NCBI RefSeq assembly: GCF_032193765.1
Contig: NZ_JAVBIJ010000001.1
Coordinates: forward strand, 2,046,001 to 2,110,000
DNA length: 64,000 nucleotides
Direction of reading: 5' to 3'
From: Rhodoferax potami
Lineage (GTDB): Bacteria > Pseudomonadota > Gammaproteobacteria > Burkholderiales > Burkholderiaceae_C
Part shown: one piece after another, positions 45,801 through 51,675 of the stretch
How positions within the stretch are numbered: the first letter of the stretch is position 1
How the letters are laid out: each line of letters opens with the position of its first letter
Program-made: the position numbers and the translations under genes
Notes under the pieces: generated by a model
What the model was told of the DNA's origin: nothing
Database searches by the model: none
Seen by the model: the letters and a program-made list of their open reading frames with translations, nothing else

Positions 45801-45857
45801 CCGGAGATGTTTGGGGAGGCGCCGAATGCGCGGGTAAAAGTGGTGGGGGTGAAATGA
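39828..45857 (+). CDS. Bacterial alpha-2-macroglobulin with thioester
   Basis: Periplasmic protease trap. 2009 residues from the ATG at 39828 (GGGGAG upstream, MHIKNIALACGLLASAWSAQA signal peptide); the open frame extends 50 residues upstream through the promoter region and is rejected. Serial macroglobulin domains, a Gly-rich bait-like segment (APGGGGGHSGA) and the thioester Cys1514-Leu-Glu-Gln1517. No lipobox is visible, so it is probably soluble, unlike E. coli YfhM. Two copies of the 59-nt repeat are translated within it. pbpC, the usual partner, lies 6 kb downstream on the same strand. Confidence 0.92.
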   Translation: MHIKNIALACGLLASAWSAQALQIVSLSPQGEVAQVRQLVAKFDESAVNFGDPKAEAPLTLSCSDAQVTQGTGRWVNDRVWAYDFDRDLPPGVRCTVQVKSGFKSPKGADITSASSYKFNSGGPFVRSIQPYQGVRIDEEQFFILQLSGPATLESVKANVWCKASDLGEKISIRLLEGKERAALLEAQGLEGYAKADPLSYVTMTCARRLSSSAKVSVMFGKGVATPANGTTPGVPNTVERQFAYQVREPFAANFSCERENAQAACLPIRPLQLSFNAPVSAKLLQAIRLSDGKNSFKPVLAEDSGDEDNVVNSVRFEGGLPEQAQLTLTLPKDFKDASGRTLRNADSFPLKTATAAMPPLAKFAASPFGIVERFAEPDGVAMLPVTLRNIEAALKVKGLNAEQDKSAAQGAATKVPTGKVRTFQPGTDADIIAWYRKVLRYDETNISRSQAARELGAKLPKPSTPYDRDYVQTRMLSLLDGRPGAKTLDLPQPQSQDPRPFEVVGIPLTPGFHVVEIASQKLGTSLLDARYGDSRTMYVRTAALVTNLGVHFKLGRENALAWVTSLDKGKPVAGAQVVVSDCRGQEVARGQTDARGIATLNGVSPQAPRCNGEDGYYSSAYFVSARAAQPAADGKGTVQDLAFTWSDWNRGIEPWRFNVPTSRQPLPDEVAHTIFDRTLLRAGETVSMKHVLRTQTSKGFGLPDAKPDTLLITHMGSGQQYALQLEWRKTATGGLSAENSFSIPQGAKLGAYQVQLTNSNRGNGRQDFYTGEFRVEEFRLPVLEGRVTPTEKKPLVNATQVPVDVQINYVSGGGAVNLPVRVSALVRAKGLSFADFNEFSFSPPQAGQQARSDEGEEENTASADARVIADKMPITLDKNGGGKLTIADVPKSRQPQDLLLEAAYSDPNGEVQTIRSTQTLWPASVIAGIKTEGWVSSGQKIKFRALALDLSGKPQADVALEVKATARTTTTTRKRMVGGFYTYDNKTSTKELGSVCSGKSDARGLLLCETEVNEAGQVELVVTAKDSSGNSIQAASSVYVTKQGELWFGGDNNDRIDLLPEKKSYQAGETANFQVRMPFRFATALVAVEREGIVHTEVVELNGQDPTIHLKIQEGWGPNVYVSALVLRGRLREVPWYSFFTWGYKAPREWWTSFWYEGREYVAPTALVDLSKPAFRLGVAEIRVGTKAHELAVSVKADKESYAVRSQAKVTITVKLPNGQPAANAEVAVAAVDQALLELMPNRSWNLLDAMLQRRSWGVETSTAQMEIIGRRHYGRKAVAPGGGGGHSGARELLETLLLWKPVVKLDANGQAQVTVPLNDALTTFKIGAVADASTGLFGTGSTSIRATQDLQIISGLPPLVREDDQYRAQLTLRNTTKQAMKVLVTPRATLLNLEQQTVDIPAGDAREVAWNVTAPAQLALTRNEAILWEIEAKDTISGARDALKARQRIIPAVPLTVQQATLVQIDGPLTMDVNAPADALPGRGGLKMALQPKLAEGLPGVKDWFALYPFACLEQKTSKSVGLRDGKLWQTVAAQIPSYLDSDGLANYFPPRDGEANRGSDTLTAYLLAATHEAASIDPAFALSDEIRAPMERGLIAFVEGRIQREFWSPRKDLDMRKLAAIEALSRYGKAQGRMVNSITIAPNQWPTHAVIDWLNILKRVTDVPERDKRIAEANQILRSRISYQGTKMIFSSEKDDYWWWLMQNGDVNTARLILSVLDDPAWKDDMGRLANGFISRQQNGAWHTTTANLWGGLALERFSSKFEAVPVAGSTKASMSTGTASVDWSKVERIKTTDASGAAHQTTMFGAPASPGNLKNNTMFLPWSKTAAKDTLNVTHQGAGKPWLTLQSVAAVQLKAPFFAGYQIKKTITPVEQANKSLPAGSYTRGDVLRISIEVNASADMTWVAITDPVPAGATILGSGLGRDSEIATQGEKREGDGWPAFEERSFESFRSYYEYLPKGVVKMEYTIRLNNVGEFSLPPSRVEAMYAPEMFGEAPNARVKVVGVK
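40134..40192 (-). repeat. 59-nt interspersed element in the macroglobulin gene
   Basis: Minus-strand copy: GCTAT (3-7), TATAGCTGCTGGCGC (14-28), TGCGC (39-43) and GG (49-50) in register. Translated through in the sense frame as about residues 103-122, between strands of the N-terminal domain. Confidence 0.55.
43998..44056 (+). repeat. Degenerate 59-nt element in the macroglobulin gene
   Basis: Plus-strand: GCTAT (3-7), AGC (17-19), and 11 of 13 positions of TGCGCTAGAGGCC at 39-51. The middle is eroded. Translated as about residues 1391-1410. Confidence 0.35.
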
Positions 45858-46171
45858 ATTCATGCGATCAAGCAAGGCTCTTTCTTTACGTGGCTTACAA
45901 AATTACTTTTCCAAACGGGAAAATTTATGTGGGCAAAGACGAAGGAGGCTTAGGACACTCGCTGAGTTACTTTGGTAGTTGGGACAACTCACTGGTTGAG
46001 AAAGATTTCTCCAAAGCTGAACTTCAAGATTTCGTGCTCAGGAAGCAAATCCTCTTCGAATCGATGGACAAACTTGAAATTCGAAGAATGGAGAGCGAAT
46101 TCATCCGCAATCTAAAAAGTAACGATCCTGCTATCGGATACAACCAAACACACCGAAAACAATTACTTTGA
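45854..46171 (+). CDS. GIY-YIG nuclease-like small protein
   Basis: 105 residues. YKITFPNGKIYVGKD near the N-terminus and the C-terminal GYNQTHRKQ resemble the GIY-YIG endonuclease domain of homing-type enzymes; Glu89/Glu91 (LEIRRMESEF region) could be the catalytic acid. The first GIY triplet reads YKI, so activity is uncertain. Its ATG overlaps the macroglobulin stop (ATGA). Base composition is clearly more AT-rich (about 42% GC by eye) than the flanks, suggesting recent acquisition. Role unknown. Confidence 0.65.
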   Translation: MNSCDQARLFLYVAYKITFPNGKIYVGKDEGGLGHSLSYFGSWDNSLVEKDFSKAELQDFVLRKQILFESMDKLEIRRMESEFIRNLKSNDPAIGYNQTHRKQLL

Positions 46172-46253
46172 GTCAGCAGATACCCAACGAACATTGAACG
46201 CACTGCCTCTCTGTACTTGCAGTTCTGACCTGTCAGGTGCTCAAAATGTTGGG

Positions 46254-46889
46254 CTAAGCGAGAGCATCCTTGTTTCGTAGACCTTCCAGCATGGCCACCA
46301 GGCATTGCCGGGTGTCTGCCAACGCGTCTTGCACCCCAGCTTCATCGTCCGGCAGGGAGTCCATGCCGCCATAGAGCGCGCCCAACACGATGCGGGCTAA
46401 GCGCTCTGCATCGTGCCCCTGAAAAATGCCATGTGCCTGTATGGCGGCGATGCTGCCGCGCATGGCGCCTAAACCCTGCCGTTGGCGGATGTCACCCCAC
46501 ACCTGTGCACCCAGCACCGCGGGTGCGTCCACCAACATCAGGCGGCGCATGGGCGCATTCGTACCCGCTTGCAACACGGTGTCGATGGAGGCCAAAAATG
46601 CATACCAAGCACCGCCACCCTTTTGAATGACGGCTTGGCTTGCTGCCATGGCAGCTTGCACCAGCTGCGCGTCCACCTGCTCCACCACCGCAGCAAACAG
46701 GCCTTTTTTGTCGCCGTAGTGGTGGTACAGCGCGCCCACAGTCACGCCGGCATCCGCGCAGATGCTGCCCACTGGTGCTTTTTCAAAGCCCTGCTCGCTG
46801 AACCAGCGCAACGCGGCGCTTTGCAGTGCGGCTTGGGTGGCGTTGGCGTTTTCTTTGCGGCCGTCGCGTTTGGTGGGTATTTCAGTCAT
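46254..46889 (-). CDS. TetR-family transcriptional regulator
   Basis: 211 residues: N-terminal HTH about 17-64 (ALRWFSEQGFEKAPVGSICADAGVTVGALYHHYGDKKGLF) and a C-terminal TetR_C ligand domain. Divergent from the DUF1304 gene across 98 nt that contain a perfect 6+6 palindrome, so it probably represses that gene and itself. Ligand unknown. Confidence 0.9.
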   Translation of the reverse strand: MTEIPTKRDGRKENANATQAALQSAALRWFSEQGFEKAPVGSICADAGVTVGALYHHYGDKKGLFAAVVEQVDAQLVQAAMAASQAVIQKGGGAWYAFLASIDTVLQAGTNAPMRRLMLVDAPAVLGAQVWGDIRQRQGLGAMRGSIAAIQAHGIFQGHDAERLARIVLGALYGGMDSLPDDEAGVQDALADTRQCLVAMLEGLRNKDALA

Positions 46890-46922
46890 GGCTAGCGAAG
46901 ATGATAAGGGCGCGCTTTACAA

Positions 46923-46939
46923 ACATAACATGATTATGT
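46923..46939. promoter_or_regulatory. Candidate TetR operator
   Basis: ACATAA-N5-TTATGT, a perfect inverted repeat between the TetR and DUF1304 starts, 34 nt from the TetR start codon. Confidence 0.5.
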
Positions 46940-46987
46940 ATTCTCCAACTCACTCCATCAATCTACTCCATCGACCGGAATACCTCC

Positions 46988-47347
46988 ATGCCCATAGTCG
47001 CCCAAGTTCTCATCGCGCTGGTCTGCCTGATCCACGTGTACATCTTTCTGCTGGAAACCGTGCTCTACAAGAGCCGTGGGGTCAAGGTATTTGGCATTCC
47101 GCCCGCTGAGGTGGAGTCGCGCAAGGCGGCCATGTCCAACCAGGGCTGTTACAACGGCTTTTTGGCCGCTGCCCTTTTGTTAGGCTTGGTCTACCCTGAC
47201 CCGGCGATTGCCAAGGCATTTGCCACTTTCGGGCTAGCCTGCGTGGCGGTGGCTGGTGTGTGGGGTGCGGTGACGGTGATGGTGCGGATTTTGTACATCC
47301 AGACTGTTCCCGCGGTACTGGGGTTAGCAGCCATCTATTGGCTGTGA
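46988..47347 (+). CDS. DUF1304 membrane protein
   Basis: 119 residues with four membrane segments (about 3-22, 50-67, 75-95, 99-118) and the family pattern FLLETVLYKSRGVKVFGI and NQGCYNGFLAAALLLG. Function is unknown; DUF1304 proteins are small inner-membrane proteins often paired with a TetR or MarR regulator, as here. The pairing suggests an inducible export or stress role. Confidence 0.85.
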   Translation: MPIVAQVLIALVCLIHVYIFLLETVLYKSRGVKVFGIPPAEVESRKAAMSNQGCYNGFLAAALLLGLVYPDPAIAKAFATFGLACVAVAGVWGAVTVMVRILYIQTVPAVLGLAAIYWL

Positions 47348-47517
47348 GCAGTTCGGCGCTGTGTTTCAGCGAAGGGGCGGTTCTGCCGATAAACAAAAAG
47401 AGCTAGCTTCAAGGTGATGTCGGCATTCAATCCCCCAAAGTCTCTGAAAAATTGTTAAATTCGCAAATCTAGTCAAACGCGACGCCCTCGGGTTGTCGCT
47501 CTCCGAGTACTGCAGAC

Positions 47518-50517
47518 ATGCCACAAGCCCCCCTTCCGGACAACGAGTCCCGACGACTCGCAGCCCTTCACGACCTCGGCATTCTTGACACTGCGCCCGA
47601 GCAGGCATTCGACGCCTTGGTGCAAGCAGCGGCTGTGGTCTGCAATGTGCCGATCTCGTTGATCAGCCTGGTCGATACAGAGCGCCAGTGGTTCAAAGCC
47701 AATGTCGGGCTTCCCGGCGTCACGGAGACGCCGCGCGCACTCGCGTTTTGCGCGCACGCCATTTTGGCCGATGAGATTTTGGAGGTTCCTGACGCGACCG
47801 CAGATGTGCGCTTTGCCGACAACGCCTTGGTCACCGGCAACCCGGACATCCGGTTTTATGCAGGCGCCCCTTTGCGGCTGGGTGACGGCACCCGTGCAGG
47901 CACCTTTTGTGTGATTGACCGCGTACCCCGCCAACTCACGGAGCAACAGCGCGAAATTCTGACCCACTTGGCCGCCGCCGCCGTGCATGCGCTCGAAGGG
48001 CGCCGTGCCATTGAACACGAGCGGCAGCTGCATCTGGAAGCTCAAAAAACGGCGCAAATCTTGGCCGAGAACGAATTGCGCTTCCGGGCATTGAGCGAGG
48101 TGTCCCCCCTCGGCGTCTTTGCAACCGATGCGCAAGGTGCCTGCACCTACACCAACTCCCGCTGGCAAGAGATTTACGGCTTGGACTACTACCAGAGCCT
48201 GGGCGACGGATGGATGCAGGCCCTGCACCCCGATGACAAGGGTGCGGTGTTCACCGAGTGGCAACAAACCGCCCTGCAGCGGCTTGAGTTTGACGCGGAA
48301 TTCCGCATCTCGCGCGGCGACGGAGAAGTACGCACCGTGCGCGCGCGGGCGCGGGCCAATCAAGACGAGTCAGGCCACGTAACCGGCTATGTGGGCTCAG
48401 TAGAAGACATTACCGAACGCAAACGCCAGGACGACGCGCTGCGCCAAAGCGAGCAGCGCTTGCAGCGCACCGGTCAAGTGGCGCGCGTGGGCGGCTGGGA
48501 GATGGACCTGGCCACAGGCACGCTCGTCTGGTCAGGCCAGACCCATGAAATTCACGGGGTGCCCCCTGACTTTGTGCCGGAAGTCGCCACAGCCATCAAC
48601 TTCTACGCGCCAGAAGCCAGGCCGGTGATACAAGCCGCCGTCGAGACGGCGATGGCAACCGGCCAGGGCTGGGACCTGGAGCTCCCCTTCACCCAAGCGA
48701 ACGGCACCGAGATTTGGGTGCGCGCCGTGGGCGCTGCTGAATTCCACGAAGGCGCACCGGTGCGCTTGGTCGGCACGTTTCAAGACATCACCAAACTGCA
48801 CAACATCAGCGCAGACCTTGCACGCCAGCACGAGTTGTTGCGTGTCACCCTGCAGTCCATCGGCGACGCCGTCATCACCACCGACGCAGCAGGCGAGATC
48901 ACCTGGCTCAACCCGGTGGCAGAGCGCATGACCGGCTGGCTGAACACCGAAGCCAAGGGCAAGCCCATCGGGCATGTGTTCCATATCGTCAATGAAGAGA
49001 CCCGCGCCCCTACAGAAAACCCGGTGACCACCTGCCTTGCCCAAGGGAAAACCACCGGCTTGGCACACCAAACTCTTCTGATCTCCCGCGAAGGCAAGGA
49101 GTACGGTATCGAAGACTCGGCCGCCCCCATCCGCAGCGACAGCGGCGAGATTCTGGGCGTTGTGTTGGTGTTTCACGATGTCACCGAACAGCGCCGTCTC
49201 AGCGGCGAAATGAGTTTCCGTGCGACCCACGATGCCCTCACCGGCCTGGTCAACCGGACCGAGTTTGAAACGCGGCTGCGCAATGTGCTCAACCGGGCCC
49301 ACGAGGACCGGAGTAACCACGCGCTTTTGTTCATTGACCTGGACCAATTCAAACTCGTCAACGATGCCTGCGGCCACTCCGTGGGCGACCAGCTGTTGCA
49401 GCAAGTGAGCAAGTTATTGAGCGAGGTGGTTCGCACCCGTGACACATTGGCGCGCTTGGGTGGTGATGAGTTTGGGGTGATCTTGGAGCATTGCTCCGCA
49501 GAGCATGCGCAACGCGTGGCCCAGCAAATTTGTGAGCGCATGGACGATTTCCGCTTCATCCATGACGGCAAACGATTCCGCATCGGAACCAGCATTGGCC
49601 TGGTGCCGGTGGACAACCGCTGGGCCAATGTCGCCGCTGCCATGCAGGCTGCAGACATCTCTTGCTACGCCGCCAAAGACGCAGGTCGCAACCGGGTGCA
49701 CGCCTGGTTTGACACCGACCTCGCAATGCACGCCCGCCATGGCGAAATGCAGTGGGCCGCCCGCCTTGAGCAAGCCTTGGACGAAAACCGGTTCGTCTTG
49801 TACGCACAGCGGATCACCGCCTTGGACGATGGCGTGCATGGTCTCCATGCAGAAGTGCTGGTGCGCTTGCGCGAGACCGACGGAAGCCTGGTGCAACCCG
49901 GCGCATTCCTGCCCGCGGCAGAACGATTCCACCTGGCCTCGCGCATCGACCGTTGGGTGCTCAAACACGCCATCCAGTGCCTGCGGGAGACGCCGCATTT
50001 GTCAGGCATTGACACCTTGTGCGTCAACCTCTCGGGGCAATCTATCGGCGACAGGGCATTCCACCGCCAGGCGTTTGAGATGCTGCAAAACGCCGGCCCG
50101 GCCATCTGCCAGCGGATCTGCCTCGAAATTACCGAAACTGCGGCCGTCACCAACATGGCGGATGCCAGTGTGTTTGTCGAGCAAGCCAAAAAGCTCGGCT
50201 TGCGCATTGCGCTGGATGACTTTGGGGCCGGCGCGTCATCCTTTGGCTACCTGAAGAACCTGAGCGTTGATCTTCTCAAGATTGATGGGCAATTCATCCG
50301 CGACGTCATTGACGACCCTTTGGACGACGCAGCAGTCCGTTGTTTTGCAGCGGTGGCCCAAGTCGTCGGGGTGAAAACCGTGGCGGAATTTGTAGACCGG
50401 GCCGAGGTGCTGGAGCGCGTGCGCGAGATCGGCATTGACTTTGTGCAGGGCTACTACCTGCACAAGCCAGAGGCGATTGACATCGTGTTGGAAAGCGCCC
50501 AAGAAGCCCACGCGTGA
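47518..50517 (+). CDS. GAF-PAS-PAS-PAS-GGDEF-EAL protein (EVL variant)
   Basis: 999 residues, soluble: GAF about 20-165, three PAS/PAC segments about 175-305, 310-425 and 430-560, GGDEF domain with GGDEF at 648-652, EAL domain with EVL at 779-781. The EAL domain keeps NLSGQS, the ETAA glutamate and DDFGAGASSFGYL, so phosphodiesterase activity is plausible; EVL is a tolerated variant. Upstream 170 nt hold no clear promoter apart from an isolated GCCGATAA. Which activity dominates cannot be read. Confidence 0.9.
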   Translation: MPQAPLPDNESRRLAALHDLGILDTAPEQAFDALVQAAAVVCNVPISLISLVDTERQWFKANVGLPGVTETPRALAFCAHAILADEILEVPDATADVRFADNALVTGNPDIRFYAGAPLRLGDGTRAGTFCVIDRVPRQLTEQQREILTHLAAAAVHALEGRRAIEHERQLHLEAQKTAQILAENELRFRALSEVSPLGVFATDAQGACTYTNSRWQEIYGLDYYQSLGDGWMQALHPDDKGAVFTEWQQTALQRLEFDAEFRISRGDGEVRTVRARARANQDESGHVTGYVGSVEDITERKRQDDALRQSEQRLQRTGQVARVGGWEMDLATGTLVWSGQTHEIHGVPPDFVPEVATAINFYAPEARPVIQAAVETAMATGQGWDLELPFTQANGTEIWVRAVGAAEFHEGAPVRLVGTFQDITKLHNISADLARQHELLRVTLQSIGDAVITTDAAGEITWLNPVAERMTGWLNTEAKGKPIGHVFHIVNEETRAPTENPVTTCLAQGKTTGLAHQTLLISREGKEYGIEDSAAPIRSDSGEILGVVLVFHDVTEQRRLSGEMSFRATHDALTGLVNRTEFETRLRNVLNRAHEDRSNHALLFIDLDQFKLVNDACGHSVGDQLLQQVSKLLSEVVRTRDTLARLGGDEFGVILEHCSAEHAQRVAQQICERMDDFRFIHDGKRFRIGTSIGLVPVDNRWANVAAAMQAADISCYAAKDAGRNRVHAWFDTDLAMHARHGEMQWAARLEQALDENRFVLYAQRITALDDGVHGLHAEVLVRLRETDGSLVQPGAFLPAAERFHLASRIDRWVLKHAIQCLRETPHLSGIDTLCVNLSGQSIGDRAFHRQAFEMLQNAGPAICQRICLEITETAAVTNMADASVFVEQAKKLGLRIALDDFGAGASSFGYLKNLSVDLLKIDGQFIRDVIDDPLDDAAVRCFAAVAQVVGVKTVAEFVDRAEVLERVREIGIDFVQGYYLHKPEAIDIVLESAQEAHA

Positions 50518-50563
50518 GCACGGGGGCTGCAACGCTACGGCTGCAGCCCCGGGCGGGTACCCG

Positions 50564-51664
50564 TTAAACCAAACTGGCCAGCGCTGCGGGCGAAAAGTCC
50601 GACAGCTCGGACATGCGGCCGTCGCGCACTTTCAGAGCCCAGTCCGGGTCGCTGATGAGCGCGCGGCCTACGGCTACCAAATCAAAGTCACCGCGGTCGA
50701 AACGGCGCATCAACTCATCCAGCGAAGCAGGCTTGGAGCTTTCGCCACCAAACGAGGCAATGAACTCGCCGCTCAGGCCCACTGAGCCCACGGTGATGGT
50801 GGGGCGGCCGGTAAGCTTCTTGGCCCAGCCGGCAAAGTTCAGGTCAGAGCCCTCAAACTCCGGCTCCCAGAAGCGGCGTTGCGAGCAGTGGAAGATGTCG
50901 GCACCCGCATCCGCCAGTGGCTGCAGCCAAGCGGCCATTTCGTCAGGCGTCTGGGCGATACGGGCGTTGTAGTCCTGCTGCTTCCACTGCGACAGGCGGA
51001 TGATGACCGGGTAGTCGGGCCCCACTTCGGCGCGCACGGCCTTCAAAATTTCAGCCGCAAAGCGGCCACGGGCTACCAAATCGTCACCGTATTTGTCGGT
51101 GCGTTGGTTAGTACCTTCCCAGAAAAACTGGTCGATCAAATAGCCGTGGGCGCCATGCAGTTCGATGGTGTCAAAGCCCAGGCGCTTGGCGGCACCGGCG
51201 GCTTTAGCGAATGCGGCGATGGTGTCGGCAATGGCTTCGTCCGTCATCGGCTCGCCAAAGGCTTTTCCGGGGCGGGACAGGCCCGACGGCGAGTCAATCG
51301 GCGGTGGCGCAGTCCAGGTGGTGCGGGGGTTGCGGGCAGCGCCCACGTGCCAGAGCTGCGGCGCCATCACGCCACCGGCCTGGTGCACTGAGTTGATAAC
51401 GTCTTGCCAAGCACCCAAAGCGGCATCGCCCCAAAAGTGCGGCACATCCGGGTCATTAGAGGCTGACGGCCGCTGCACCACCGTACCCTCAGAAACAATC
51501 AGCCCCACCGCGGCAGCAGCGCGCTTGCAGTAATACTCGGTAACGGCCGGAGTAGGCACTCCGCCGGGCGAGAAAGAACGGGTCATGGGTGCCATGACAA
51601 TGCGGTTGGCCAACTTCAAGCCTTTGAAGGCAAAGGGCTGGAACAAGGGTGCGGCGTTAGACAT
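50564..51664 (-). CDS. Old-yellow-enzyme family ene-reductase
   Basis: FMN-dependent NAD(P)H:flavin oxidoreductase reducing activated alkenes, N-ethylmaleimide or nitro compounds. 366 residues, one TIM barrel: RIVMAPMTRSF at 21-31, the His170/His173 pair (ELHGAHGYL), FFWEGTNQRTDKYGDD, and VAVGRALISDPDW near the C-terminus. Divergent from pbpC with only 11 nt between start codons. NemA-like; the physiological substrate is unknown. Confidence 0.9.
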   Translation of the reverse strand: MSNAAPLFQPFAFKGLKLANRIVMAPMTRSFSPGGVPTPAVTEYYCKRAAAAVGLIVSEGTVVQRPSASNDPDVPHFWGDAALGAWQDVINSVHQAGGVMAPQLWHVGAARNPRTTWTAPPPIDSPSGLSRPGKAFGEPMTDEAIADTIAAFAKAAGAAKRLGFDTIELHGAHGYLIDQFFWEGTNQRTDKYGDDLVARGRFAAEILKAVRAEVGPDYPVIIRLSQWKQQDYNARIAQTPDEMAAWLQPLADAGADIFHCSQRRFWEPEFEGSDLNFAGWAKKLTGRPTITVGSVGLSGEFIASFGGESSKPASLDELMRRFDRGDFDLVAVGRALISDPDWALKVRDGRMSELSDFSPAALASLV

Positions 51665-51675
51665 AAGAGCAAAAG

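Noticed and set aside
47385..47392. Perfect sigma-28 -10 box GCCGATAA upstream of the GAF-PAS-GGDEF-EAL gene
   Set aside because: The expected TAAAGTTT 11 nt upstream is not there (TCAGCGAA instead).
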